Positions 40,739 to 50,603 of a DNA stretch of 64,000 nucleotides are shown here, piece by piece; position 1 is the stretch's first letter, and every line of letters begins with the position of its first letter. The DNA lies in the NCBI GenBank assembly GCA_001311805.1, contig BBCA01000008.1, forward strand, positions 1 to 64,000, in the 5' to 3' direction. Position numbers and translations under genes: made by a program. Under the pieces are notes generated by a model. That model ran no database searches and had not been told where the DNA came from. It saw only the letters and a list, made by a program, of their open reading frames with translations. Origin of the DNA: Lentibacillus juripiscarius JCM 12147 (GTDB lineage: Bacteria; Bacillota; Bacilli; Bacillales_D; Amphibacillaceae).

Positions 40739-41858
40739 ATGACCAAAACGATAACACAAGCGCCATTCCGCGCCGATCATGTCGGGAGTTTGTTACGGCC
40801 AAGTAGGCTGCACGAGGCAAGAAGTGATTTCAAAAAGGAAGTATTTCAGCTGAACAATTACGCAATGTGGAAAATGAAGAGATTAAACGAGTCGTTGACA
40901 AGCAAATCGATGCCGGTTTACAAGCTGTAACCGATGGTGAGTTTCGCCGTACATTTTTCCACCTTGATTTCATGGAGCACTTAAATGGGTTTGAAGGATA
41001 TGTTCCTGACCACGGTTATGCGTTTAAAGGCCAAGAATCGGAAAAACGAAATGTCTGGAACACAGGTGAGATATCCTTTAATCCGGACCATCCGTTTTTG
41101 CGGGATGTCGAAGATCTGATTGACATTGTTGACGGACGGGCTGCTGTAAAATTTGCCATTCCAAGCCCGAACATGTTTTTAACGATGGCATCAGAAACCC
41201 AGATATCTACCCAAACCTTGAAAAATATGCTGAAGACATCATTAAGACATATCAGGATGCGATTCAGGCATTTTATGATGCCGGGCTCCGCTACTTGCAG
41301 CTTGATGACGTCTATGTCGCCGGGCTTGCTGCAGACAATGTGCCATGGAACGAGGACCTGGGAGAGCAGCGTGATTATCGGATTGATCTGGCGGTCCGCG
41401 TTTTGAATGAAAGTCTTGCGAAGAAACCGGGTGATTTAACTGTAACCGTACATTTGTGCCGCGGGAATTACCGCTCCACATGGGCATTCGAGGGCAGTTA
41501 TGACCGTATTGCCCCGAAACTGTTCGCCAAGGGCAATGTGGACGGATTTTTCCTCGAATATGATGATGAACGTTCAGGAGGATTCAATCCACTAGAACAT
41601 ATTCCTGAGGAGGGACCGCGTGTTGTGCTCGGAGTGATCACCTCCAAGTCTGGTGAGCTTGAGGATCGTGATGACGTAATCCGACGCATTAAGCGTGCAT
41701 CTGACTATGTACCGCTTGAACAGCTATGCCTCAGTCCGCAATGTGGGTTTGCGTCCACACACCACGGCAATGAACTTACTGAAGGGCAGCAATGGGAAAA
41801 GCTGAAATTTGTTGCGGATGTGGCGGAAGAAGTGTGGGGCTCCTTCGAGATAAAATGA
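40739..41858 (+). pseudogene. MetE-like methyltransferase (YxjG/YxjH type), frameshifted
   Basis: ATG 40739 lies behind AAAGAGGGA. About 374 residues, the C-terminal catalytic type of cobalamin-independent methionine synthase. Motifs: APFRADHVGSLLRP, VTDGEFRRTFFHLDFME, LRYLQLDDVYVAGLA, zinc-site HLCRGNYRS, FFLEYDDERSGGF and LCLSPQCGFAST. Breaks near 40848 and 41183. In B. subtilis the yxjG and yxjH homologues are S-box controlled, as here. It probably methylates homocysteine with a short-chain folate or other methyl donor. Confidence 0.88.
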
Positions 41859-41877
41859 GCTGCCGCATAAAGGAATG

Positions 41878-41911
41878 AACAGCCTGCAGCACATAATGCT
41901 GCAGGCTGTTT
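41878..41911 (+). terminator. terminator of the SAM-controlled operon
   Basis: AACAGCCTGCAGCA-CATAA-TGCTGCAGGCTGTT. Confidence 0.85.
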
Positions 41912-41968
41912 ATGTTGTGCCGTTCGGGCGGTCTGTTTATTCTATCAGCGGTTTTCCGCCTTTTCCCG

Positions 41969-43348
41969 TCATTCAATTATCTTTCCAGGATTCAGTATGT
42001 CATCGGGGTCGAGTGCCCGCTTAATTTTCCGCATGACACGGAGAGATTCGCCGTGTTCCTGTTCCTGATATTTTTGCTTGCCGGTGCCGACACCATGCTC
42101 CCCGGTGCAAGTGCCACCACACCCAAGGGCATAGCCGACAATTCGCTCATTCACTTGGTCAGCTTTTTCAATCTCTGCCGGGTCGGATGGATCAAGCATT
42201 AAGAGAATATGGTAATTCCCATCGCCAACATGCCCAACAATTCCGCCGGAAAGACCGGATGCTTCTACCGCTTCCCGGGCATCCTTTACTGCTCCGGCAA
42301 GCTCAGAAATCGGGACGCACACATCGGTGACCATCTGTTTTCTGCCCGGATGGTTATGGATAAAGGCATATGCGGCATGGTGTCGTGCTTCCCAAAGCTT
42401 ATTGCGGCCGGCCGTATCTGTCTCGAATTCTATTTGTCTACAATTCATATCGCTGACAATTTCCTCCATAAACTGAACGTCATGCTGCAGGCCTGCTTCA
42501 TTGCCATGCAGTTCCAGGAATAGTGTCGGCACTTCATGGTAATTCGTCTCACTGTAAAGATTCATCTGTTTGATCGCTTCCTCATCGACCAATTCCACCC
42601 GGGCTACTGGAATGCCTGCCTGCATGACGGCGATAACGGCATCAACCGCATCGTCAGCAGTGGCAAATTCCGCCCTTGCAGCCATAATATGCTCAGGAAT
42701 GCCAATCACTTTTAGCGTCAATTCTGTAAAACAGCCCAACGTCCCTTCCGAACCAACGAAAAGTCCATTAAGATTGTATCCGGACGATGATTTTGCTGCC
42801 ATGCTGCCGGTATGTATGATCGACCCATCCGCCAAAATGACTTCCATATCAAGCACTTGATCGCGCATGATGCCATACTTTACCGACGTTGTCCCGCTTG
42901 CGTTTGTTGCCGCCATTCCACCCAGCGTCGCGTCTGCCCCTGGGTCGACGGTAAAAAACAGACCATACTTTTTCAGTTCCTTTTCTAGTTGGGACCGAGT
43001 TACACCAGGCTGCACCCTGACAAGAAAATCGCTTTCCCGCACTTCCAGAATGTTATTCATGTTGGCAAAATCAATCGTAATGCCGCCCTGATACGGGATG
43101 ACACTGCCTTCCAGACTTGATCCATAGCCATAAGGGACAACGGGCACATCAAACCGAGCAGCCAGTTTCATAATGTCACTCACTTCTTCAGCGTTGTCCG
43201 GAAACACAACAACATCGGGCAAATGTGGCGAATGGTATGATTCATCCGAGCTGTGCTGCTCCAGCATGGTTTCATTTACTGTCACGCGGCCTCCCAGTAC
43301 TCCCCGTAGTTCTTCCACTAACTCCATTCGTCTTCCCGTTTCCTGCAT
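41969..43348 (-). CDS. FAD-linked oxidase, GlcD / D-lactate dehydrogenase type
   Basis: Intact, 459 residues, ATG 43348 behind GGGGGAGAA. FAD-binding domain 4 at about 40-215 shows VVPYGYGSSLEGSVIPY, GADATLGGMAATNASGTTS and SEGTLGCFTELTLKV. The C-terminal cap has HVGDGNYHILL and CGGTCTGEHGVGTGK with the flavin and metal-binding His. It oxidises a 2-hydroxyacid, most likely glycolate or D-lactate. The gene stands without the GlcE/GlcF subunits, which is common for Bacillus single-chain oxidases. Confidence 0.88.
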   Translation of the reverse strand: MQETGRRMELVEELRGVLGGRVTVNETMLEQHSSDESYHSPHLPDVVVFPDNAEEVSDIMKLAARFDVPVVPYGYGSSLEGSVIPYQGGITIDFANMNNILEVRESDFLVRVQPGVTRSQLEKELKKYGLFFTVDPGADATLGGMAATNASGTTSVKYGIMRDQVLDMEVILADGSIIHTGSMAAKSSSGYNLNGLFVGSEGTLGCFTELTLKVIGIPEHIMAARAEFATADDAVDAVIAVMQAGIPVARVELVDEEAIKQMNLYSETNYHEVPTLFLELHGNEAGLQHDVQFMEEIVSDMNCRQIEFETDTAGRNKLWEARHHAAYAFIHNHPGRKQMVTDVCVPISELAGAVKDAREAVEASGLSGGIVGHVGDGNYHILLMLDPSDPAEIEKADQVNERIVGYALGCGGTCTGEHGVGTGKQKYQEQEHGESLRVMRKIKRALDPDDILNPGKIIE

Positions 43349-43367
43349 AAAACATTCTCCCCCTCTG

Positions 43368-43775
43368 TTATGAAAAATTCACTCTCTCTTTACCTGCCTG
43401 TGACAATTGAATCAGATTTCCGCACGTGTCATCAAAAATAGCAAATGTCACCGGCCCCGCTTCAGTTGGTTCCATCGTAAATTCCACACCTTTCTTTTTC
43501 ATCCGTTCGTACTCTTGCCAAATATCCTCCACGACAAACGATGTGGCTGGGATCCCTTGTTCATAAATAGCTTCTTGATATGTTTTGGCGGCTTCATTAT
43601 CATTCGGCTCCAGAAGCAGCTCAACCCCGTCCGGGTCTTCCGAAGACACAACGGTCAGCCACTTAAAGTCTCCAGCTGGCATATCCATTTTCTTCTGAAA
43701 CCCTAAAATATCTGTATAAAATTGAAGCGCTTTCTCCTGATCGTTTACAAAGACACTTGTTACTTTAATCCGCAT
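43368..43775 (-). CDS. VOC-superfamily (glyoxalase-fold) protein
   Basis: ATG 43775 (MRIKVTSVFVNDQEKALQFY) follows GGAATGGAGG. 135 residues with the paired beta-alpha-beta-beta-beta modules of the vicinal-oxygen-chelate fold: YTDILGFQKKMDM, GVELLLEPND, then GIPATSFVVEDI, TFAIFDDTCGNLIQLSQ. Usual metal ligands are partly present (Glu in ELLLEP). It could act as dioxygenase or resistance protein; the function is open. It lies 19 bp before the glcD-type gene on the same strand. Confidence 0.85.
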   Translation of the reverse strand: MRIKVTSVFVNDQEKALQFYTDILGFQKKMDMPAGDFKWLTVVSSEDPDGVELLLEPNDNEAAKTYQEAIYEQGIPATSFVVEDIWQEYERMKKKGVEFTMEPTEAGPVTFAIFDDTCGNLIQLSQAGKERVNFS

Positions 43776-43923
43776 GTTAAACCTCCATTCCTTATCATTA
43801 TAGCAGGAATACCGGTGTAATATCATTTAAAAACATGTTTCTATTTCATTCGTAAAAACCTATGCGTTGAAGTTGGGGAGTGCTCGCTGACGCCAAATGA
43901 TAAAGGAAAGGAAAAACTTCGAT

Positions 43924-44181
43924 GAGTGACTGAATGAGGTTTTTTCCTCTGCGTTCGGGTGCTCATCACCCTCATGAGTGACCGTAGATACGTTTTTCCT
44001 CTCTGCTCGGGTGCTCATCACCCTCATGAGTGACCGTAGATACGTTTTTCTCTCTGCTTGGTCGCTCATCACCCTCATGAGTGACCGTAGATACGTTTTT
44101 CCTCTTCACTCGGTCGTTCATCACCCCTTTGAGTGACCGAATTTCCGTTTACGCTCCTCGCTCGGTCGCTCACTTCACCAG
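43924..44181. repeat. five tandem 52-bp repeats
   Basis: GAGTGAC starts units at 43924, 43976, 44028, 44079 and 44131. Each unit contains CGTAGATACGTTTTTCCTC, a TCGGGTGCTCATC block and CACCCTCAT. The inner three are nearly identical, the outer two diverged. It lies between the glyoxalase-fold gene and the thiolase terminator. Confidence 0.9.
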
Positions 44182-44224
44182 CTTCAAGCGTTTTTAAATG
44201 CTTGGGTGGTTTAGTTAAAATAAC

Positions 44225-44262
44225 AAAAATGCTTGAATAGATCATACTTATCCAAGCATTTT
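44225..44262 (-). terminator. terminator of the ketone-body operon
   Basis: AAAATGCTTG...CAAGCATTTT, 80 bp downstream of the thiolase stop on the minus strand. Confidence 0.7.
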
Positions 44263-44341
44263 ATAGGTTTATTCAATTGTTAAAATAGCTGTCATTAAGT
44301 GAAACTTCATTCAGTGGGAGGTACCCACAATTTCAACGTAA

Positions 44342-45520
44342 TTACTGCACTTCCACAACCATCGCAATTCCCTGTCCGCCTCCGATGCAGAGAGAGGCAA
44401 CGCCGTACTTTTGACCGCGCCGGTTCAGTTCTTTGATCAGGCTGTACAGCACTCTTGTGCCACTTGCGCCAACTGGATGCCCCAATGCAATTGCACCACC
44501 ATTCACATTAACCTTATCGCGGTCAAGTCCTAATTCCTTTTCCACGGCCAAATACTGTGCGGCAAATGCTTCATTCACCTCGATCAGATCCATGTCATCA
44601 ATAGTCATTCCCGCTTTTTCAAGTGCTTGTTTGATAGCAGGAACCGGGCCAATCCCCATGACGGACGGATCTACACCGGCAATTCCATACGAAACGATTC
44701 GAGCAACGGGATCCAGACCATTCTGACGGACGTATCCCTCGCTTGCGACAACTGTTGCGCCGGCGCCGTCATTGATTCCGCTAGCGTTCCCTCCGGTGAC
44801 AGTACCGTCTTGTTTAAAGGAAGGCTTCAGTTTAGCCAGTTTATCAATGGTTGTATCTTCCCGGATATGCTCATCCGTGTCCACTGTTACCGTGCCTTTC
44901 CGTGTTTTCAGTTCAACCGGAACAATCTCTTCGGCGAACTTCCCTTCCCTTCTTGCCTCCGCTGCACGCTGATGGCTCAGGGTGGCATACTCGTCCTGTT
45001 CCATGCGGGAAATCGAATATTCTGTGGCAAGATTTTCCGCAGTGACGCCCATGCCTGCTCCGATATATTCGTCTGTCAATGCCGCCCACAGCATATCATC
45101 GACCTGTGGTGTTTTCAGCTTTGTTCCGAACCGGCTTCCCCTAAGGGCGTACGGGGCAAGGCTCATGCTTTCCACTCCGCCAGCTAGTGCCACATTGCCA
45201 TCTCCAAGCATAATGGACTGAGCAGCAGACACAACAGACTGCAGACCTGACCCGCATAGCCGATTGACGGTCAATGCAGGGCTGGCGAGCGGAATCCCTG
45301 CCTGCAGTGCAATATGTCTTGTTGCATATGGTGCATTTTTAGCCGAATGGATCACATTTCCCATGACGGTAAAATCAATAGCTTCTGCACTTACCCCACT
45401 GCGTCGCATCGCTTCCTGCGCAACGGTTACACCGAGTTCAGTCGGGTCCGCATCCTTCAAGCTGCCGCCGAATGAACCAAACGGGGTGCGTGCCCCTTCC
45501 AGAACATATATATTTTCCAT
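44342..45520 (-). CDS. acetyl-CoA C-acetyltransferase (thiolase)
   Basis: Intact, 392 residues; I take the second ATG (45520) because GAGGAG lies 7 bp before it. Thiolase motifs: nucleophile Cys in TVNRLCGSGLQSV, GGVESMSLAPY, NVNGGAIALGHPVGASG (catalytic His) and CIGGGQGIAMV (second Cys). It cleaves acetoacetyl-CoA to two acetyl-CoA. It is last in the scoA-scoB-bdhA-thiolase unit, separated from bdhA by a MITE-like element. Confidence 0.92.
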   Translation of the reverse strand: MENIYVLEGARTPFGSFGGSLKDADPTELGVTVAQEAMRRSGVSAEAIDFTVMGNVIHSAKNAPYATRHIALQAGIPLASPALTVNRLCGSGLQSVVSAAQSIMLGDGNVALAGGVESMSLAPYALRGSRFGTKLKTPQVDDMLWAALTDEYIGAGMGVTAENLATEYSISRMEQDEYATLSHQRAAEARREGKFAEEIVPVELKTRKGTVTVDTDEHIREDTTIDKLAKLKPSFKQDGTVTGGNASGINDGAGATVVASEGYVRQNGLDPVARIVSYGIAGVDPSVMGIGPVPAIKQALEKAGMTIDDMDLIEVNEAFAAQYLAVEKELGLDRDKVNVNGGAIALGHPVGASGTRVLYSLIKELNRRGQKYGVASLCIGGGQGIAMVVEVQ

Positions 45521-45542
45521 CATTTCACTCCTCTATTAGTGC

Positions 45543-45754
45543 GTGTTCAAAAAGGAGGATAAAAAGGACCGAGAATTTCAAGGCGGCGTAGATTTGAGCA
45601 CAAGGAAAACATCACTGAACTGCATCGCACGCAGGAAAAGTGTTCTTCTTTTCCAAGCAACGGAGTGTATGCAGTTAGATACATGAGTAGCGCAAAACCA
45701 AGCCAACGAAGAAATTCGATGCGTCATTTTTACCGGACTTTTCGAACAACCTCT
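45543..45754. mobile_element. MITE-like intergenic element with terminal inverted repeats
   Basis: About 212 bp. The left end GTTCAAAAAGGAGGATAAAA is an imperfect complement of the right end TTTTTACCGGACTTTTCGAA. No open frame lies inside. Similar elements (AGATACATGAGTAGCG, CCAACGAAGAAATTCG cores) are, from memory, common between Bacillaceae genes. It lies inside the ketone-body operon. Confidence 0.6.
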
Positions 45755-45760
45755 ATTAAG

Positions 45761-46534
45761 TTACTGGGCAGTGTAACCCCCATCAAGCACAATCGCCTGC
45801 CCTGTGACACCTTTTGCCTTATCACTTGCCAAAACATCGTGTAATCGGAAATCTCCTGTACTTGCAACAATCTTTTTGCGGTACGAGTGGGTACAGTACT
45901 TCCTCCAGCACGCTTTCCACTGGAACATTGCGATTTTTTGCCAGGTCTTCAAATTGATTGCGAACAAGTGGTGTATCAACATAGCCCGGACACATGGCGT
46001 TTACAGTGATGCCATGCTCAGCTCCTTCAAGCGCGGTGACTTTAGTCAAGCCGATGACACCATGCTTTGCACTATTGTAGGCAGCTTTACCGGCAAACCC
46101 GATCAGCCCGTTAATCGAGGCCATATTGATAATTCGTCCAAAGCCCTGTTCTTTCATAATTGGAAATGCATGCTTTGTTGCCATAAATGGCGCAACGAGC
46201 ATCAGTTTTGTAATAAATTCAAAGGTTTCAGTTGGGAATTCCTCAACTGACGAGACATGCTGCATTCCAGCATTATTAATAAGTACATCAAGTCTGCCAT
46301 ATGTTGCAACTGTCTGATCGATTGCTTCCTTGAGCTCCTCTTCGTTCGTCACATCACATTTCAGGCCGGTACACGTATAACCTTCATTTGCCAGCTCGTT
46401 GGCCGCTTGTTCTACTTTCTTCTTATTAATATCAGACAGAACGACTGCCGCACCATTCTGGCAAATTCTGCACCGGTCTCATAACCAATGCCGCTTGCTG
46501 CACCTGTAATGAACACGACTTTATTGTCCACCAT
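45761..46534 (-). pseudogene. bdhA: 3-hydroxybutyrate dehydrogenase, frameshifted
   Basis: ATG 46534 (MVDNKVVFITGAASGIGYET) follows AAGGAGGA. About 257 residues of short-chain dehydrogenase: TGxxxGIG cofactor loop, DVLINNAGMQHVSSVE, catalytic Ser/Tyr/Lys in NMASINGLIG...AAYNSAKHG, VNAMCPGYVDTPLV. The last part (GVTGQAIVLDGGYTAQ) lies in another frame. Breaks near 46455 and 45870. It oxidises 3-hydroxybutyrate to acetoacetate with NAD. scoAB upstream and thiolase downstream fix the pathway. Confidence 0.88.
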
Positions 46535-46591
46535 TTGCACCATTCCTCCTTACTTCGTCCAAAGCCTACCGATGTCCTCGTCTGAAAACAG

Positions 46592-47266
46592 TTAGTACGT
46601 CCCAACCCGCAGCTGGTCACTGATTTGCAGTTCTGGTTCGGTTGCCGCAATCACTTCTTCCGGCGTCCATCCTTCTGCAACTTCCACCAGTTTTAGACCG
46701 GTTGCCTCCACATCGATGACAGCACGGTCGGTAACGATACGATCGACAACCCCTTTACCGGTCAGCGGCAGCTTGCATTCGTTCAAAATCTTAGGCTCCC
46801 CGTGCTTGTTTACATGGTCCATAATGATAACCACCTTTTTGGCACCATGCACAATATCCATCGCACCGCCCATGCCTTTGATCATCTTGCCCGGAATCAT
46901 CCAGTTTGCCAAATCACCAGAAACCGATACTTCCATTCCGCCCAGAATAGCGAGGTCCAGATGACCACCGCGCACCATGGCAAACGACTCTGCGTTGCTG
47001 AAGAACGATGCGCCTGCCTCTGCGGTCACTGTTTCTTTTCCTGCGTTAATCAAATCCGGGTCTACTTCTTCCTCAAGCGGGGATTTCCCAATCCCAAGCA
47101 GCCCATTTTCAGACTGAAGGACGACCTGTTTTCCATCCTGTATAAAATTTGCAACCATTGTTGGCATGCCAATCCCCAGATTCACGTAGGAACCGTCTTT
47201 AATTTCTTTCTCAGCACGCTTGGCAATACTCTCTCTTACTGCAGCTTTGTCCATTTGTTTGACCAT
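46592..47266 (-). CDS. scoB: 3-oxoacid CoA-transferase subunit B
   Basis: Intact, 224 residues. The catalytic glutamate lies in [13 protein letters not shown] (SENG motif). Other family blocks are [30 protein letters not shown] and [17 protein letters not shown]. It transfers CoA from succinyl-CoA to acetoacetate together with ScoA. It lies 33 bp after scoA. Confidence 0.93.
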   Translation of the reverse strand: MVKQMDKAAVRESIAKRAEKEIKDGSYVNLGIGMPTMVANFIQDGKQVVLQSENGLLGIGKSPLEEEVDPDLINAGKETVTAEAGASFFSNAESFAMVRGGHLDLAILGGMEVSVSGDLANWMIPGKMIKGMGGAMDIVHGAKKVVIIMDHVNKHGEPKILNECKLPLTGKGVVDRIVTDRAVIDVEATGLKLVEVAEGWTPEEVIAATEPELQISDQLRVGTY

Positions 47267-47299
47267 TCTATCATAACCTCCCTGTTGAATATTAAGTTA

Positions 47300-47995
47300 T
47301 TAAGCTTCTTGTCTGACGGTCAGCCGTTCAATTCGTTTTTCCTGTTCGCCCTCTATCAGTCCCTGGACATAGATGCCTGGTGTATGGACATGGTCGGGAT
47401 TAATGGAGCCCCGTTCCGACAATTGTTCTACTTCCGCAATGGTAACTTCCCCAGCCGCAGCCATCATTGGATTAAAATTGCGGGCTGTTTTATTGTAAAC
47501 AAGATTACCATCTACATCGCCATGAGCTGCACGGACCAAGCTGAAGTCAGCTGTCAATGCTGTTTGCAACAAGTATTCCTTATTGTTGAACACACGTACT
47601 TCGCCACCGTTAGCAATTGGCGTACCAACGCCTGCCGGGGGTATAAAAAGCCGGTATGCCAGCACCACCAGCTCTAATTTTTTCTGCAAGCGTCCCTTGT
47701 GGTGTCAGTTCCACTTCCAGCTCGCCTGCCAAAACTTGCCGTTCAAACTCTTTGTTTTCCCCGACATAGGAGCCAATGATTTTATCAATTTGTTTATTCT
47801 GCAGCAGAAGACCAAGGCCCCAATCGTCCACCCCACAGTATTGGAAATGACTGTTAAATGGCGCGCACCTGACTTCGCAAGGGCCTGAATGAGATTTTCA
47901 GGTATCCCCACAAGTCCAAATCCGCCAACCATAATTGTGGAACCATCTTTTATTTGTTTAACTGCCTCATCGAATGAGGTATAAATCGTTTTCAT
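47300..47995 (-). pseudogene. scoA: 3-oxoacid CoA-transferase subunit A, frameshifted
   Basis: ATG 47995 behind GAAAGGAG. About 232 residues: [20 protein letters not shown] (CoA loop), [79 protein letters not shown]. Two indels (near 47832 and 47648, the latter in a G/C run) break it. First gene of the operon, 28 bp downstream of a sigma-54-type promoter. Confidence 0.9.
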
Positions 47996-48022
47996 TTTTA
48001 TCTACTCCTTTCGACAATATAT

Positions 48023-48039
48023 AGCAAAAAGTATGCCAA
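48023..48039 (-). promoter_or_regulatory. sigma-54 promoter of the scoAB operon
   Basis: On the minus strand TTGGCATACTTTTTGCT fits TGGCAC-N5-TTGCT with the required 10 nt between GG and GC. It lies about 30 bp before the scoA start. Confidence 0.75.
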
Positions 48040-48167
48040 CATACACATAAACTTCTAAGGAAGAGTGAAAGGATTTTTGAAACGATTAGAATACTTGACT
48101 TATCGCCTATTGGTAAATGCCTGGTCGCACTTATGCAGTCTAAAGTATGTATACTATCTTACCTGCT

Positions 48168-48210
48168 AAAAAAGCCCTTTTTCCGACATATTGGAAAAAA
48201 GGCTTTTTTA
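48168..48210. terminator. terminator / third activator-site candidate
   Basis: AAAAAAGCCCTTTTTCC...GGAAAAAAGGCTTTTTT, working on both strands, between the activator gene and scoA. Its loop region TTCCGACATATTGGAA resembles the upstream sites at 48257-48294. Confidence 0.7.
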
Positions 48211-48256
48211 ACAAAATCCAGACTTTGCAAACCTTGCCAAGCAATACATTTATTCA

Positions 48257-48294
48257 TTTTCCGGAAATCCAGACCTCGTTCCGGATATCCGGAA
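48257..48294. promoter_or_regulatory. upstream activating sites of the scoAB promoter
   Basis: TTCCGGATATCCGGAA (48279-48294) is a perfect 16-bp palindrome, and TTTTCCGGAAATCC (48257-48270) is a related copy one or two helical turns away. They lie about 220-250 bp upstream of the sigma-54 promoter, a usual distance for NtrC-type activators. Confidence 0.6.
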
Positions 48295-48296
48295 AA

Positions 48297-49657
48297 TCAC
48301 AACCCGTATTTCTTTACTTTTTCATAAAAACTGGATTTGCCGATGTCAAGGAGTTTAGCGGCTTTCTGCTTATTGCCATTTGTCTTTTTCAACGTTTGTT
48401 TAATCGCCTGTAATTCTGCTTTTTCCAGGATGTCCTGCAAACTTCTATTCTGATTTTCAGCATAACCATCTGGCTGCATCTGATCAGGCAAATCATCCAT
48501 TGTAATAGTTTCGCCGTTTGCCAGATGAACCGCGGATTCAATCACATTTTCCAGTTCCCTTACATTCCCAGGCCATTCGTAGCCCTGGAAAAATGCAAGA
48601 ACATCCGGGTCTGCATCCATCACCCGCTGACCGGAACGATGGGCTATTTTGTGAATCAGATACATGGCAAGAACGCGTATATCTTCCGGCCGTTCCCTCA
48701 ATGCCGGTATTTTCAGCTGCAGAACGTTGATCCGGTAGTACAAGTCTTCCCGAAACGTTGCTGCTCGATCAGCTTTTCCAGGGATTGATTGGTTGCAGCA
48801 ATGATTCGAACGTCCACTTTCTGGGCATGCTCCGAACCAATCCGCTCAACTTCCCCCTCCTGGAGCACACGGAGGATTTTGACCTGGGCGTTTAACGGCA
48901 TATCGCCAATTTCATCGAGAAAAAGGGTCCCTCCATCAGCAAGCTGGAATTTACCTTGTTTCCCTTCTTTTTCGCCCCTGTAAAAGCTCCCGGTGTATAG
49001 CCGAAAAGTTCTGTCTCCAGCAGGCCCTCTGGAATCGCCGCACAGTTCACCTTAACGAACGGTTTGGTATGGCGTTCGCTCAACTGGTGGATGCTATGCG
49101 CAAATAATTCTTTCCCCCGTTCCACTCTCCCCTTGGAGAAGAATAGTAACGTCACCGGGTGCTATTTTTACTTTTTCCTTTACTTCGAGCAGCTTTGGAG
49201 AACTGCCAACGATATCGTGCAGTGAATAGGTGGCCCCATTTGCTTCGTGCAATTGTTTTCGGTAATTTTCAATTTCCAGAAGCAGATCTTTGATATGGGT
49301 ATTCATTTTCATCCATTCTTTGGTATCCCGGTATAAAACCGTCCCGACCGCACCAACAAGATGTCCACCCGAAAAGACAGGGATCCGGTTAGCGATCATA
49401 TGGTTTTCTCGTATATACTGCAGATCGGCAATTTCCTCTTGGCCAGTTTCTGCAACGATATGCATTCTTGTATTTTCAATGATAGCTGTGACATGCTGCC
49501 CGACAGCTTCTTGTCTGGTCACCCCTAAAAATTGGCAGTAATTTTCATTCAAGTAGGTAATAAATCCTTGTTTGTCAATGGCGACAAAACAAAAATGCGA
49601 TTTCTCGAACACTGTTTCTATAATTTCTTCTTTGTACTCCCTGATTGCTGACAGCAT
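48297..49657 (-). pseudogene. sigma-54-dependent activator (PAS-AAA-Fis), frameshifted
   Basis: About 455 residues. N-terminal PAS sensor (FVAIDKQGFITYLNENYCQF) at about 20-125. AAA core: Walker [14 protein letters not shown] (break near 49120), sigma-54 loop [25 protein letters not shown] (Walker B) after a second break near 48955, and [10 protein letters not shown] third break near 48745 precedes [18 protein letters not shown], then WPGNVRELENVIE and the Fis HTH KAAKLLDIGKSSFYEKVKKYG. The adjacent scoAB-bdhA-thiolase operon has a sigma-54 promoter and palindromic sites, so this is its likely activator, in the manner of AtoC. Confidence 0.85.
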
Positions 49658-49969
49658 GTTCCGTCCCCCACTATCATGAATTAATCACTTTTACAGTATA
49701 GCAGATAGTTGCAGTGGTATTCATTATCTTACCGGCATAATTTGATGGCAAATGGTCAGGCAAATCAAGCCGGTCAGTTGTACAGCCCAAATAAAGTTAT
49801 TTCCTTTCAACAACGAACAGCCGCATTATAACCTCGTTTCTGGGCACATCCCTATGGTTGTGTGGAAAAGGGATAGGAAACTCACGCCTAGAGTCCAACT
49901 TTGCTTGTGTACAACCCCTCTATTGATTAGATAAAAAGTAAAGAGAAGCTGCGTCATTAACAGCTTCCC
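49658..49969. other. gene-free stretch
   Basis: No gene is supported. A weak hairpin GAAGCTG...CAGCTTC at 49943-49966 may end the PfpI gene on the minus strand. Confidence 0.5.
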
Positions 49970-50494
49970 TTAGATTGACAAATTATTTTCCAAAAGTTTT
50001 AGAGATTCGCGGTTGAATGCAGGAAGATCATCAGGTGTTCTGCTTGTTACAAGGTTCCCATCTACTATAACCTCTTCATCTTTTACAGTTGCTCCTGCAT
50101 TTTCCAGGTCTTTTCTTACGGAAACAAAGCTAGTTAGTTCTCTTCCTTTTAGTAGGTCTGTATTGACGAGGAACTGAGGACCATGGCAAATTGAAAATAC
50201 TGGTTTATTGCCTTGCAAAAATGCTTTTGCGAATTCGCTATTCTTCGGATTAATACGTAGTAAGTCTGGAGAAAAACCGCCAGGAATGAGTAATGCATCA
50301 TAATCGTTTGCATTCACTTCATCAATTCCTCGATCTGCTTGTATTTCGTCCCCATTTTTACCATTGATTGTTTTGTTTCCTTCATTACTGATAATATCTA
50401 CCGTATGACCAGCTTCTTTGTAAGCTTTCACAGGATCGGTTAATTCAATTTCTTCTACCATGTCTGTAACGAGAACAGCAATGTGTTTACTCAT
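49970..50494 (-). CDS. DJ-1/PfpI-family intracellular protease or chaperone-like protein
   Basis: Intact, 174 residues from ATG 50494; AAAAGGAGGG lies 9 bp upstream. DJ-1/PfpI motifs: IAVLVTDMVEEIELTDP, LLIPGGFSPDLLR and the nucleophile elbow VFSICHGPQFL. Close relatives (YraA, YfkM-type general stress proteins) act against protein glycation or as stress-induced proteases. It stands alone. Confidence 0.88.
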   Translation of the reverse strand: MSKHIAVLVTDMVEEIELTDPVKAYKEAGHTVDIISNEGNKTINGKNGDEIQADRGIDEVNANDYDALLIPGGFSPDLLRINPKNSEFAKAFLQGNKPVFSICHGPQFLVNTDLLKGRELTSFVSVRKDLENAGATVKDEEVIVDGNLVTSRTPDDLPAFNRESLKLLENNLSI

Positions 50495-50603
50495 ATAACT
50501 CACCCTCCTTTTACACTCAAGTAATATTGTAACGAACTTTACCTAACTTTGTAAAAGATTGCACTTTCGTTAAGTTTTGCCAAGGAACAGCTTGACCGAC
50601 TAA

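Noticed and set aside
43860..44078. 72-residue minus-strand frame in the 52-bp repeats
   Set aside because: It is a by-product of the tandem repeats (51-bp steps keep a frame), not a gene.
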